Shown: positions 55,187 through 64,000, numbered from the stretch's first letter. The stretch is DNA of 64,000 nt from Methylophilaceae bacterium (GCA_017858095.1 JAFMCB010000001.1:124001-188000); one strand, 5' to 3'. Made by a program: numbers and translations. Notes: a model not told the origin generated them from the sequence alone.

Positions 55187-56212
55187 TTATTTGTTATTTT
55201 TTGTAAAAAAATTGACCTCTTCTTGAATTGAATTTAAGCTTTGCCCCAAGAAAGAGCAGTTATCATTTTTTTTCTTATCCAAGCGCATATTTTTAATTTT
55301 AATACTTGTGCTCTCACAATAATCCCAGTTTTCATTCATCAACGCCTCATCAACCCTATCAAATGCGTTGCATATAAGTGCAATATCAATACCTGCAGAA
55401 AAGGCTTTATTTAAACGCTCTGTAATTGAAGGAAAAAAATTGGCGGCGGCGCTCATACTTAAATCATCGGTAAAAATAAGGCCTTTAAAGCCTAATGATT
55501 GTTTTAATATTTTATTTATCCAGAAATTTGAAAAGGTGGATGGGTATTTGTCACATTTTTCATAGATAACATGGGAAGTCATTATGCCACTCATATTAGT
55601 ATCTAAGGTTTTCATAAAGACTTTAATGTCATGCTTTTTTATCTCTTCATAAGATCTCGAATCAATTGCAGTCTCAAGGTGTGTATCTTCTTTAATGTAT
55701 CCATGTCCGGGAAAATGTTTACCAATGGCTTGCATGCCTCCCATAGAAAGCCCATCAATTAACGCTTTTGCTAATTCACTTATTATTGCACCTTGATAAT
55801 GAAAAGAACGATCACCAATGATTGAGCTGGAGGCATAATCAATATCAAGCACTGGTGTAAAACTAAAATCGATGTCAATTTCACCTAGTTCTTTCGAAAT
55901 AAGCCAACCAATTTTTTTTGTTAGTAACAAGGTCTGATCTTTATTTTTTTCATAGGCAAAACCTAGCTGCCTCATCGCAGGAATCAATGTAAATTGATCC
56001 TTAAATCTTTGTACTCTGCCACCTTCGTAATCTACAGTTATAAGGATATTTTCTTTAACACTCCTGATATCTTTTATTAATTTTACTAACTGATTTTTAT
56101 TTTTATAATTCCTTGAAAAAAGAATAATACCTGCAACGCTAGGATGTTTAATTCGCCTTATATCAGAGGAAGTTAATTGCGATGCTTCTATGTCAACTAT
56201 TAAAAAACTCAT
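55187..56212 (-). CDS. nagZ: Beta-N-acetylhexosaminidase NagZ
   Basis: A 341-residue GH3 enzyme that removes GlcNAc from anhydro-muropeptides in cytosolic cell-wall recycling. No signal peptide. Signatures: VDYEGGRVQRFK near 60-71, AIGKHFPGHGYIKEDTH near 162-178 with the catalytic His/Asp loop, and GLIFTDDLSMSAA near 244-256 with the nucleophile Asp. It follows the YhhQ-type gene by 3 bases and belongs to the muropeptide/oligopeptide cluster to its right. Confidence 0.94.
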   Translation of the reverse strand: MSFLIVDIEASQLTSSDIRRIKHPSVAGIILFSRNYKNKNQLVKLIKDIRSVKENILITVDYEGGRVQRFKDQFTLIPAMRQLGFAYEKNKDQTLLLTKKIGWLISKELGEIDIDFSFTPVLDIDYASSSIIGDRSFHYQGAIISELAKALIDGLSMGGMQAIGKHFPGHGYIKEDTHLETAIDSRSYEEIKKHDIKVFMKTLDTNMSGIMTSHVIYEKCDKYPSTFSNFWINKILKQSLGFKGLIFTDDLSMSAAANFFPSITERLNKAFSAGIDIALICNAFDRVDEALMNENWDYCESTSIKIKNMRLDKKKNDNCSFLGQSLNSIQEEVNFFTKNNK

Positions 56213-56215
56213 ACT

Positions 56216-56923
56216 CTAATCCTGCCGAATTCGAAAAGGATTAAAATTGGTTTGATAATCATAATGATCAATGTTTTCTTTTGCTTTTAGAAATTTCACA
56301 ACTTTGTAAGTAATTGGAGTAAATATAAATTCAATACTCGTTTTTGCAATAAACTGAGCGAGAATAACTAATGGTAATTTCTCATTAGGAATAATACCCG
56401 AGTTATAAAAAGCTAATGGATAGAACAAAAGTGAATCAACACCCTCTCCCGCAATAGTAGAGCCCATCGTTCTTGTCCATAAAAATCTACCTTGAGTCCA
56501 AATTTTCATTTTTGACATGATAAATGAATTAGTAAATTCACCTGCCCAAAAAGCAATTAACCCAGCTAAAGCTACTCTCCATGCAGATCCAAAAGCTATT
56601 TCATAAACCTCTTGATTTTGCCAAAATGGGGCTGGTGGCAAAGTCACAATTACCCAAGCCATAAATGAAGCAAAAGCTAATCCAGCAAAGCCTGCCCAAA
56701 TAACTCTTCTTGAAGCCGCATAGCCATAAACTTCGGTTAAAATATCGCCAAAAATATATGAAATGGGAAAAAACAAAACTCCTGCTCCAAAAGTTAATGT
56801 TCCAATTAAAGGCAAATCAATTTGAGAAATTTTTGCAGGCCCTATAATATTTGCTGTGATCAACACCGTAACAAATGCTGCCATTACTAAATCGTAATAT
56901 TTGTAACCTTTACCGTTTGTCAT
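56216..56923 (-). CDS. Queuosine-precursor transporter, YhhQ/QueT-like
   Basis: A 235-residue membrane protein with about six TM segments, matching the VUT/YhhQ family: ANIIGPAKI near 24-32, FPISYIFGDILTEVYGYAASRRVIWAGF near 52-79 and GEGVDSLLFYPLAFYNSG near 154-171. The family imports 7-cyano-7-deazaguanine precursors for queuosine. It overlaps the permease gene by 14 bp. Confidence 0.9.
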   Translation of the reverse strand: MTNGKGYKYYDLVMAAFVTVLITANIIGPAKISQIDLPLIGTLTFGAGVLFFPISYIFGDILTEVYGYAASRRVIWAGFAGLAFASFMAWVIVTLPPAPFWQNQEVYEIAFGSAWRVALAGLIAFWAGEFTNSFIMSKMKIWTQGRFLWTRTMGSTIAGEGVDSLLFYPLAFYNSGIIPNEKLPLVILAQFIAKTSIEFIFTPITYKVVKFLKAKENIDHYDYQTNFNPFRIRQD

Positions 56924-57710
56924 GATTTAATTGTATATCCCAATATTTATGAAGAAAATCTCCGATAGCATTGATGCAATAAACTAATGACATGATACTT
57001 ATGCCCACAAAAATTGCATAATGGGGAGAAACTAACAGAAACCTTACACTGTCGCGCATCATTGCGCCCCAAGACGCCTCAGGAGCTTGGATTCCTAATC
57101 CTAAAAAAGAAAGGCTTGCTTCTGCAATAATAAGTCCAGCAACAGAGTATGTGCCTTCAACTAATAGGGGTGTTTGCAATGAGGGCAGGATATGTTTTTT
57201 TAAAATCCAAATATCACTACCCCCCATTGATCTTGATGCTTTAACATAATCATTATTTTTACAAATTAAAGTTTGGCTTCTTGCTAATCTAGCATAAGCT
57301 ACCCAACCGCCAATAAAAAGCGCCATGATGAGATTAAGTTTTCCTGGAGATAACATTGCAGCGAATGCAATGGCTAATAAAATTCCAGGGAATGACATAA
57401 AAAGGTTAATAAAATAAAAAATGAATTGATCAACTCTGCCGCCAAAATAACCAGCAACAATGCCTATCATAATTCCAAAAAAAGAAGATAAAAACGTTGC
57501 AATGAGAACAATTCCAAGAGAATTTAACAGACCATCAACTAAACGCGTCAAAATAGAACGGCCATAATCGTCCCTGCCTAACCATGCGTGTTTATTAGGT
57601 GATGATAAAATTTCATCAAAAACCATCTCATTTGCATCCCAATTAAATATAAATCGAGCTATAACCAAAAAAATCCAAAGCATCAGTATGATTAATGCGA
57701 TTTTATTCAT
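56910..57710 (-). CDS. Oligopeptide-type ABC transporter permease (DppC/OppC-like)
   Basis: A 266-residue inner-membrane permease with about six TM segments. N-terminal HAWLGRDDYGRSILTRLVDG near 41-60 is typical of DppC/OppC, and the EAA loop is ARSMGGSDIWILKKHILPS near 159-177. It pairs with the DppB-like permease directly upstream (sharing 1 base). No ATPase genes follow. Confidence 0.92.
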   Translation of the reverse strand: MNKIALIILMLWIFLVIARFIFNWDANEMVFDEILSSPNKHAWLGRDDYGRSILTRLVDGLLNSLGIVLIATFLSSFFGIMIGIVAGYFGGRVDQFIFYFINLFMSFPGILLAIAFAAMLSPGKLNLIMALFIGGWVAYARLARSQTLICKNNDYVKASRSMGGSDIWILKKHILPSLQTPLLVEGTYSVAGLIIAEASLSFLGLGIQAPEASWGAMMRDSVRFLLVSPHYAIFVGISIMSLVYCINAIGDFLHKYWDIQLNHDKR

Positions 57711-58633
57711 TATTTATTTAACCTTACTCGTGGATCAACCCATTGATAAAGAAGCTCAGTGAAGAAATTAATGCAAACATAACTTGTAGCAATTAATAAA
57801 ATGCAGCTTTGAGTTACAGGGTAATCACGTGTTTGAATCGACTCGACAAGTAATTTTCCTATTCCATTCCAACTAAAAATAGTTTCAGTAATCACTGCAC
57901 CAGAGAGCAAAGAGCCAAATTGCATGCCAAGTAACGTGATAATTGGAATTAATACAAGTCGAAAAACATGGTGAATTAAGACTTTCCATTCACTTAATCC
58001 CTTGGCTCGAGCAGTTCTAACCACATCAGAATTCATTAATTCAACCATGCAATTGCGAGTCATTTTTATTGTTACGGCAAGCAACCCCAACGCCAAAGTT
58101 AAAGCAGGTAAGATTATTGAGTAGATTCCTTGCATGCCACTAATTGGGAGCCATCCCAAAAATATTGAAAACAGAAGTATGAGTAGGGGACCTAAAAAAA
58201 AATGTGGAATTGATATAAAGAGAAGACTTAAGTTGGTAATAGTTTTGTCTAGCCATTTTCCTTGATACTTTGCCGCCATAAAACCAGCCGTTAATCCAAC
58301 AGATAAAGTTATAAGTAATGAAGATATTGCCAAAATATAAGTATTCTTTATTGCCTCTTGGATTAAAACTTTAACAGGTTGCTGATTAAAAATTGACGTA
58401 CCAAAATTTCCCTGAAATATTCCAAATAATGATTGAAGTAGTTGTGTATATAAAGGCTGATCTAAACCAAGCAATTGTTTTAAAGCCACTCTATCTGCAA
58501 CTGATGATGATTCACCCAACATAACCAAAACAGGGTCGCCAGGAACCAAATGAAGTAAAATAAAACTGATGACAAAAATACCAAGAATTTGAAAAATGAG
58601 ATAAATAAAATCGATTACAAATTTATTTTTCAT
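57710..58633 (-). CDS. Oligopeptide-type ABC transporter permease (DppB/OppB-like)
   Basis: A 307-residue permease with about six TM segments: HLVPGDPVLVMLGE near 28-41, GLDQPLYTQ near 55-63, EAA loop ARAKGLSEWKVLIHHVFRLVLIP near 206-228 and ETIFSWNGIGKLLVESIQTRDYP near 251-273, all DppB signatures. Overlaps the YkuD-fold gene by 11 bp. With the lipoprotein upstream it would import peptides or muropeptides. Confidence 0.92.
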   Translation of the reverse strand: MKNKFVIDFIYLIFQILGIFVISFILLHLVPGDPVLVMLGESSSVADRVALKQLLGLDQPLYTQLLQSLFGIFQGNFGTSIFNQQPVKVLIQEAIKNTYILAISSLLITLSVGLTAGFMAAKYQGKWLDKTITNLSLLFISIPHFFLGPLLILLFSIFLGWLPISGMQGIYSIILPALTLALGLLAVTIKMTRNCMVELMNSDVVRTARAKGLSEWKVLIHHVFRLVLIPIITLLGMQFGSLLSGAVITETIFSWNGIGKLLVESIQTRDYPVTQSCILLIATSYVCINFFTELLYQWVDPRVRLNK

Positions 58634-59108
58634 TTATAAAAACTTTTGTTCCCACTTCAACCTCATTATACAAATGAATTACATCATCATTAGACATTCT
58701 TATGCAGCCATGGGAGCTGGGGGTGCCGAGTAAATTTTCTTCATTAGTTCCATGAATATAAATATAGCGTTGCATTGTATCAACTTTACCTAAGCGATTA
58801 AATCCCACCTCCATGCCAGATAACCAAAGTATTCTCGTTAAGATCCAATCTGTTTCAGGTTGTTTTTTTTCAACTTCAGTAGACCATAAATATTCTAACG
58901 GGCGACGGCCATGAAACACTGTATATTTATCCGCATTTGTTCCAATTTTTGCACGGATAATATGCTCTCCAAGTGGCGTCTGATTACTATTTTTTTGTTG
59001 GCCTGTACCTAACTTTGCTGTTGAAATTCTAAAAATTTTTACTGGGCCATGCAAAGTATTTAATTGTAATTCCTGCTTTTGCACGGATATATATATTGTT
59101 TTAGTCAT
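58623..59108 (-). CDS. YkuD-fold L,D-transpeptidase/carboxypeptidase-like protein without signal peptide
   Basis: A 161-residue protein consisting of a YkuD domain only. The catalytic motif is IHGTNEENLLGTPSSHGCIRMSNDDVIHL near 112-140 with the cysteine in SHGCIRM. The N-terminus (MTKTIYISVQKQELQLN) is the first strand of the fold and shows no export signal. It is embedded between genes for an oligopeptide-binding lipoprotein and permeases, next to nagZ, so a cytosolic role in trimming imported murein peptides is conceivable; periplasmic action would need an unusual export route. Confidence 0.85.
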   Translation of the reverse strand: MTKTIYISVQKQELQLNTLHGPVKIFRISTAKLGTGQQKNSNQTPLGEHIIRAKIGTNADKYTVFHGRRPLEYLWSTEVEKKQPETDWILTRILWLSGMEVGFNRLGKVDTMQRYIYIHGTNEENLLGTPSSHGCIRMSNDDVIHLYNEVEVGTKVFINEK

Positions 59109-60547
59109 TACAGTTTCTCAATATTTTCAAGAGCCTTCCAATTACCATCAATGCGTAAATCATAAAATCTAATTTTATCAGTATGTGAGACAACGTTCCC
59201 TTCAAACCATAATGGAATAAATGCTACATCATCAAAAATAAACCTGATAGCAAATGACCAGTTGTTTGAAGAAAGCGCATTCTCTATTAAAGAATCAAAA
59301 AGATGATTTTCATAATTGCCTCGATTAAGCCCTATTGGCGGTATATTTTCTGAAAAAAATATTTTTTCGTACATATTAGGGTTTTTAATACCTACCCATG
59401 TTAGTGAGTACATATCAAAATTTCCAGCTTGAATATCGCGAAAATATGTACCCCAATCCAATGATTTTATTATTAAATTAATACCAATATCTGCTAATTG
59501 ATTTTGAATTATTGTTGCAACCTTCATTCGAAATGGGTCCGTTGAAGTTTTATACACTATCTCGATCGGCTTACCCCCATTATATTTTTTTATTATGTCT
59601 CTTGCTTTCTGTGGATTAAACTCTGATGAAGGTATCTTTTCATGCACCCAATGCTCAGGGGGAAATAATTGATTTGCATTACGAGTTTTTTCATTAAAAA
59701 AATATTTTATGAAAGCTTTTTTATCTATTGCCATTTCAATGGCTTGTCTAATTTCAGTAATTTTTAAATACTCATTTTTAAAATTAAAACCAAGATAAGA
59801 TATATTTGCTCCAACTTTTTCCTGAGTAACGATGTGTGCTTGTGCTTTTAAAAAATTTACCGTAGCAATGGGTAGATCGTTTTGAATAATATCCACCTCA
59901 TTTTTAATTAGTTTAAGCGCTCTTACGGTTGGATCTTTAATTTCAATAAATTCTATATTTTGATTATCTGCACGACGTTTCAATATAACTTTATTTTTTT
60001 CTGGGAGCAAAATAAATGGGCCAGAACCAATAGGTGCTATTGAAAAATTATGTTTTTTTTTCAATAATTTATGAGGAAATATTGGAATTACAAGCCGACT
60101 TAAAAAATTAGGGTCATCTTCATAAAGAGTTAATTGAAACTCTTTCGCTGAGATTAGTTTTATTGATTTAATTATACTTAGCTCTGTTGCATATCGGGAT
60201 GTTTTTGAATTTTGTAGAAAATTTATTGAGCCAACAATATCATCGGCAGTCATTTGATCCATGTTGCTAAAAAAAGGTAAGTTCTTTTCTACTAAAAATA
60301 TATAGCGTAAGTTACCTTCGTACTTCCAGCTAACAAAATTGGAATGGGGCCGAAAGGTATCATCATATTGGAATAAATAAGAATAGAGTAAATGATTTAT
60401 TCTTTCTGATGCAGCATCTGCTGACATTGATGGATCAAAGTTCTGTGGTTTCTGAGCTATCCCAAAAATAATAGAAGTTTTACTTTTTTCATAATTACAG
60501 GAGCTGGTTAATATAACCAATATAATTAAAATTATCCTAGCTATCAT
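59108..60547 (-). CDS. Oligopeptide-binding lipoprotein of an ABC transporter
   Basis: A 479-residue family 5 solute-binding protein. Lipobox LTSSC near residues 13-17 (MIARIILIILVILTSSC), then FGIAQKPQNFDPSMSADAASE near 28-48, IRQAIEMAIDKKAFIKYFF near 261-279 and a C-terminal domain with FDMYSLTWVGIKNPN. It captures peptides for the DppBC-like permeases downstream. It overlaps rlmD by 11 bp and the YkuD gene by 1 base. Ligand, free peptide or muropeptide, not decidable from sequence. Confidence 0.9.
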   Translation of the reverse strand: MIARIILIILVILTSSCNYEKSKTSIIFGIAQKPQNFDPSMSADAASERINHLLYSYLFQYDDTFRPHSNFVSWKYEGNLRYIFLVEKNLPFFSNMDQMTADDIVGSINFLQNSKTSRYATELSIIKSIKLISAKEFQLTLYEDDPNFLSRLVIPIFPHKLLKKKHNFSIAPIGSGPFILLPEKNKVILKRRADNQNIEFIEIKDPTVRALKLIKNEVDIIQNDLPIATVNFLKAQAHIVTQEKVGANISYLGFNFKNEYLKITEIRQAIEMAIDKKAFIKYFFNEKTRNANQLFPPEHWVHEKIPSSEFNPQKARDIIKKYNGGKPIEIVYKTSTDPFRMKVATIIQNQLADIGINLIIKSLDWGTYFRDIQAGNFDMYSLTWVGIKNPNMYEKIFFSENIPPIGLNRGNYENHLFDSLIENALSSNNWSFAIRFIFDDVAFIPLWFEGNVVSHTDKIRFYDLRIDGNWKALENIEKL

Positions 60548-61856
60548 AACTTTCGAATAAGCTGATTGATTCTATGTGAGAGGTATGCGGAAACATATTA
60601 AGAACACCAGCTTTAGAAAATTGATAACCCTTCTCTTTTATCAAAATTTCTGCATCTCTAGCCAGTGATGCTGGATTGCATGAAATGTAAACAATCTTTT
60701 TGGGCTGCTTCTTTTTATCAATACTTTTAATTAATTCCATCGCACCATCTCTTGGTGGGTCTATGAGCCACTTATCCGCTAAACCAAATTTATCGATGTG
60801 ATCCTTAGATACTTTAAATAAATCTCTCTGCTCAAACATAACTGTCTGTTTATTTAATTTCGCATTTTCTCTTGCTGCGTTGACTAAGTGGTTATTGCCT
60901 TCAAAACCAATGACTTTTGCACCAAAGGTTGCTATAGGTAATGTAAAATTTCCCAATCCACAAAAGAAATCAAAAATAGTTTCCATCTTTTTAGGCTCCA
61001 ATAATTGCATGGCTTTTCTTATCAAAACTTCATTTATAAATGGATTAATTTGAGTGAAACCGGTAGGTTGAAATCGATAAACCAAATTAAATTCTTTATT
61101 AATATAGTCAATATAATGAACCATATCTTTTAATAATGGCGCTACCGTCTCTGTGCCCTTCGTTTGTGTCCAAAACTCGATATCGTATTTGTTCTGAAAA
61201 TCTATTAGTACCGCCATATCCGAATCATTTAAAGGAGCAAGGATTCTTAATACCAATAAATGTCTATCTTGATTGGAGGCATATTCAATTTGTGGAATCT
61301 GATCTTTGATGGATAGTGAGGTCAAGCAGTATTGCAAGGGGGCCAGCAAATGCGATATTTTTTTTGGGATAACCTCACATGAAGTCATGTCAGTAAGAAA
61401 ATGTGATAGTTTTTCGTTGAAACCTATCAGCACCCTCTCTTTTTTTGCAATATATTTTGCTCTTAATCTCGCTTTATGTCGATAAGCTTGGCCAGGGCCT
61501 GACACTGGTGACATTATGTTGATAGGTTTTACCTTGCCAACATGAACTAGTGTTTCCTCAAAAGCTTTTTGTTTGAAGGCTAATTGCACTCCAAAGTCAT
61601 AATGTTGCATTGAGCAGCCACCGCAGATACCATAATTTTCACAAATTGGTTTACTGCGATTAGCTGAGGCTTCCAGAATCTGTAGACTTTTTGCAAAAAA
61701 GACTTTTTTCTTTTTCTTAAATATTTTGTAGGTTAACTTTTCACCTAATAAAGCATTTTCAATAAAAAGTGTTTTGTCATCATCATAAGCAATACCTCGA
61801 CCTTCATGATCAATGGCTACAATTTCAACAAATGTGTTCGATGCATCATTTGCCAT
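60537..61856 (-). CDS. rlmD: 23S rRNA (uracil-5-)-methyltransferase RlmD
   Basis: A 439-residue enzyme: N-terminal TRAM domain (1-65), 4Fe-4S motif CENYGICGGCSMQHY near 72-86, SAM-binding domain with FDFFCGLGNFTLPIA near 293-307 and the catalytic cysteine in YISCNPASLARD near 389-400. It methylates a uridine equivalent to E. coli U1939 in 23S rRNA. It follows cysM by 9 bases. Confidence 0.94.
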   Translation of the reverse strand: MANDASNTFVEIVAIDHEGRGIAYDDDKTLFIENALLGEKLTYKIFKKKKKVFFAKSLQILEASANRSKPICENYGICGGCSMQHYDFGVQLAFKQKAFEETLVHVGKVKPINIMSPVSGPGQAYRHKARLRAKYIAKKERVLIGFNEKLSHFLTDMTSCEVIPKKISHLLAPLQYCLTSLSIKDQIPQIEYASNQDRHLLVLRILAPLNDSDMAVLIDFQNKYDIEFWTQTKGTETVAPLLKDMVHYIDYINKEFNLVYRFQPTGFTQINPFINEVLIRKAMQLLEPKKMETIFDFFCGLGNFTLPIATFGAKVIGFEGNNHLVNAARENAKLNKQTVMFEQRDLFKVSKDHIDKFGLADKWLIDPPRDGAMELIKSIDKKKQPKKIVYISCNPASLARDAEILIKEKGYQFSKAGVLNMFPHTSHIESISLFESYDS

Positions 61857-61865
61857 TATTGTTAA

Positions 61866-62753
61866 TTAAGCTGGAAAAATACCTGTTGATAAGTAACGGT
61901 CGCCTCTATCACAGGCAATAGATACAATAACCGCATCAGGATTTTTTTTGGCTATTTGCAAAGCAACATATAGAGCGCCTCCAGTTGAAGCACCTGAAAA
62001 AATTCCTTCACGCTTCGCAAGATCACGCGCTGTTTTTTCAGCATGCTGCTGCCCAACTAGAATAATTTCATTGATATTTTCGTTGTTAAAAATTTTAGGT
62101 AGGTAAGCGTCTGGCCATTTTCTTATACCAGGAATTTGTGCGCCCTCTTCAGGCTGAACACCGATGATTTGAATATTTGAATCTTTTTCTTTTAAAAATT
62201 TTGATGTTCCTACAATAGTTCCTGTAGTTCCCATACTCGAGATAAAATGCGTTATTTTATGTTCTGTATCGCGCCAAATTTCAGGTCCAGTTCCCTCATA
62301 ATGCGCCCTAGGATTATCTGGATTACCAAACTGATCAAGAACAATTCCCTTGCCTTCTGATTGAAGTTTTAGCGCGGTGTCCCTAGCGAGCTCCATGCTT
62401 CCCTCTTTAGAGGTTAAGATGAGTTCAGCACCAAACGCTCGCATCGTTTGTCTTCTCTCAAGTGATTGATTTTCAGGCATGATAAGTATTAAACGATATC
62501 CTTTCATTGCTGCCACCATAGCTAAAGCAATACCCGTGTTACCGGAAGTAGCTTCGATCAATGTATCGCCTGGCTTAATTTCTCCTCTTAGCTCAGCATG
62601 TTTTATCATTGAGTAGGCAGGGCGATCTTTTACAGAACCAGCTGGATTATTGCCTTCTAGCTTTAAAAAAACTTGGCCCATTTTTTCATTAGCCAATCGC
62701 TGTAATTTTGCTAGAGGGGTATTTCCTATCGTTGCTTCAAGAGTATGTTTCAT
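61866..62753 (-). CDS. cysM: Cysteine synthase B
   Basis: A 295-residue PLP enzyme making cysteine from O-acetylserine and sulfide or thiosulfate. PLP lysine in NNPAGSVKDRPAYSMI near 35-50 and phosphate loop EATSGNTGIALAMVAA near 68-83; length and sequence (ERRQTMRAFGAELIL near 101) fit CysM rather than CysK. It shares one base with the dsbB start region. Confidence 0.95.
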   Translation of the reverse strand: MKHTLEATIGNTPLAKLQRLANEKMGQVFLKLEGNNPAGSVKDRPAYSMIKHAELRGEIKPGDTLIEATSGNTGIALAMVAAMKGYRLILIMPENQSLERRQTMRAFGAELILTSKEGSMELARDTALKLQSEGKGIVLDQFGNPDNPRAHYEGTGPEIWRDTEHKITHFISSMGTTGTIVGTSKFLKEKDSNIQIIGVQPEEGAQIPGIRKWPDAYLPKIFNNENINEIILVGQQHAEKTARDLAKREGIFSGASTGGALYVALQIAKKNPDAVIVSIACDRGDRYLSTGIFPA

Positions 62754-63247
62754 TAACGAATTTTTTTAAATATCAACAAAGCGTAAATCATAAAAAATAG
62801 GTACCCTAAAAAAGCCATCTGTGGCAAAGTTACTCCTAGCAGAGTCCAGTCTATTTGAGAACAATCGCCTGTACCTTGAAAAAGTAAATCAAAGGCTTCC
62901 GTAAGTGGAAAGTTTTCAAACATATAATTTAAATCTATTCCGCATTCTGCAGGAACAGAGATAATCTTTGCTTGAATTAAGATATGACGTCCCGAAAAAA
63001 TTAATCCAGCTAATGTTGTTATGGTAATTATCAAGACATGCAAAAATCTAATTAATTTTTTATTCGGAAGCCAAACAGAAATCAAAAAAATAGAACCCAA
63101 AACGATATAAATAATTCGTTGTGTAATGCATAATGGGCATGGTTCTAACTCATATTTCAATTGAATAACTAATGCAGTCACTATCATGGCAAAACTAAGA
63201 ATTGTGCCAATTATATTTGCTTGTTTAAATGTCATTGATTTAATCAT
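62753..63247 (-). CDS. dsbB: Disulfide bond formation protein DsbB
   Basis: A 164-residue four-TM inner-membrane protein that reoxidises DsbA and passes electrons to quinone. Redox pair in EPCPLCITQR near 35-44 and second periplasmic pair in ECGIDLNY...GDCSQID near 99-130, both intact. Divergent from xseA with a 53-bp gap. Confidence 0.95.
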   Translation of the reverse strand: MIKSMTFKQANIIGTILSFAMIVTALVIQLKYELEPCPLCITQRIIYIVLGSIFLISVWLPNKKLIRFLHVLIITITTLAGLIFSGRHILIQAKIISVPAECGIDLNYMFENFPLTEAFDLLFQGTGDCSQIDWTLLGVTLPQMAFLGYLFFMIYALLIFKKIR

Positions 63248-63300
63248 TTATTTTTAAAGCTTATAATGAAACTATTCATTTTTATAAAAAATAACTTTCT

Positions 63301-64000
63301 TTGAATAATACTACTGATAATAACTCATTCGACCAAGACCCCAAAATTTTTTCCGTGAGCGAAATTAATCGAATGGTGAGGGATGTTCTACTTAATAACT
63401 TTACTACCATCTGGATCAAGGGCGAGATCTCTGGCTTTCGACAATTTACGTCAGGACATTGGTATTTTGATTTAAAAGATGCGCAATCTCAAGTAAGTTG
63501 CACAATGTGGAGTGGAAAAAATAAGCAAATTAATTGGCAGCCCAAAAATGGCGATCTGATTGAGGCGCAATGCCAAGTTGGCTTATGGGAAGCGCAAGGT
63601 AAATATCAGCTCAATGTCGAATTTTTTCAAAAAGCAGGGCTTGGTGATTTATTCGAAAAATTTAATCAATTAAAGAATAAATTAGATAGTGAAGGTTTAT
63701 TTTTATCATCGCATAAAAAAACTTTACCCAGCTACCCATTAAAAATTGGTGTCATTACATCGCCCGACGCAGCTGCTTTGCAAGATGTTTTGGTGACCAT
63801 AAAACGAAGAGCAATTTATGCCTCTATTACTATCTACCCTACTCTTGTTCAGGGAGAAAATGCCTCCAGACAAATTATAAAATCGATACAATTGGCAAAC
63901 AAAAGAAATGAAGTTGATGTATTAATTTTGTGTCGTGGTGGAGGATCGATGGATGATTTATGGGCTTTTAATGATGAAAGTTTGGCGCGAGAAATATATG
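63301..64000 (+). CDS. xseA: Exodeoxyribonuclease VII large subunit (partial, 3' end outside window)
   Basis: N-terminal OB-fold (FSVSEINRMVRDVLLNNFTTIWIKGEISGF) and the start of the catalytic domain (KIGVITSPDAAALQDVL; ILCRGGGSMDDLWAFNDE at the right edge). About 233 residues are visible. The frame has a stop at 63292-63294, so the start is TTG at 63301 or GTG at 63355; I prefer TTG because it leaves a short N-terminal extension before the OB-fold, as in relatives. With XseB it degrades single-stranded DNA to acid-soluble oligonucleotides. Confidence 0.93.
   Translation, partial: MNNTTDNNSFDQDPKIFSVSEINRMVRDVLLNNFTTIWIKGEISGFRQFTSGHWYFDLKDAQSQVSCTMWSGKNKQINWQPKNGDLIEAQCQVGLWEAQGKYQLNVEFFQKAGLGDLFEKFNQLKNKLDSEGLFLSSHKKTLPSYPLKIGVITSPDAAALQDVLVTIKRRAIYASITIYPTLVQGENASRQIIKSIQLANKRNEVDVLILCRGGGSMDDLWAFNDESLAREIY

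Noticed and set aside
1-64000. CRISPR arrays, insertion sequences, prophage, rRNA operons
   Set aside because: No regularly spaced repeats, transposase, integrase, terminal inverted repeats or rRNA-like sequence were seen; the only tandem-like repeat is the coding repeat at 3947-4502.

Overview
The window looks like chromosomal core sequence from an AT-rich, streamlined betaproteobacterium. I read it as a Methylophilaceae methylotroph, similar to the planktonic OM43 / Candidatus Methylopumilus type; this is inferred from gene content and order, and no search was run. The reasons are two genes for PqqA (precursor of the methanol dehydrogenase cofactor PQQ), a quinoprotein-dehydrogenase-associated SoxYZ-like carrier, a complete betaproteobacterial nuo operon with DUF2818 downstream of nuoN, very short intergenic gaps, many 1-26 bp gene overlaps, and no IS elements, prophage or CRISPR.

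Region by region. 1-2984: partial glyA, then a divergent overlapping operon iscX - phosphohexomutase - DUF4399. 2977-6118: an accessory island of small genes, nearly all on the minus strand. It holds an adhesin-E-like secreted protein, pqqA copy 1, a 32-residue cysteine-rich ORF, pqqA copy 2, two small exported proteins built from the repeat AFHPTDALLIGGN, a Sel1-repeat protein and, divergently, the SoxYZ-like carrier. This is the part most likely to hold something undescribed. 6108-12233: membrane and secreted hypotheticals, a TauE/SafE permease, DhaL/DhaK, an rRNA pseudouridine synthase, a bicupin and an ExoX-like nuclease. 12287-22439: clpB with a sigma-32-type promoter, then the translation cluster thrS-infC-rpmI-rplT-pheS-pheT-ihfA-merR-tRNA-Pro (minus strand), with tRNA-Val upstream of thrS.

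22491-37554: an SDR protein, DUF2818 and the 14-gene nuoA-N operon for NADH dehydrogenase I, all on the minus strand. 37582-42013: tRNA-Leu(GAG), secG, tpiA, recJ, an RpfE-type protein, a 42-residue membrane ORF and a small secreted protein. 42045-45629: tRNA-Leu(TAA), tRNA-Cys and tRNA-Gly next to pgsA-uvrC (the same order as E. coli pgsA-glyW-cysT-leuZ), a tautomerase and a uracil-DNA glycosylase. 45635-54388: acnB; divergent purB-wrbA-DUF2069-surE-nlpD; then thioredoxin-like, nitroreductase, yceI and tadA. 54420-63247: a yccA-type protein, then nagZ, a YhhQ-type transporter, two oligopeptide ABC permeases, a YkuD-fold protein without a signal peptide, an oligopeptide-binding lipoprotein, rlmD, cysM and dsbB. 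xseA runs off the right edge.

Functionally the window combines respiration (complex I, aconitase), one-carbon and PQQ-linked functions (GlyA, PqqA, SoxYZ-like carrier), translation and envelope/muropeptide metabolism. Several starts are non-canonical: ATA for infC, apparently CTG for the MerR-type regulator, TTG for the RpfE-type gene and xseA, and GTG for DUF2069. Two genes have a TATAAT box six bases before their ATG and may be leaderless.
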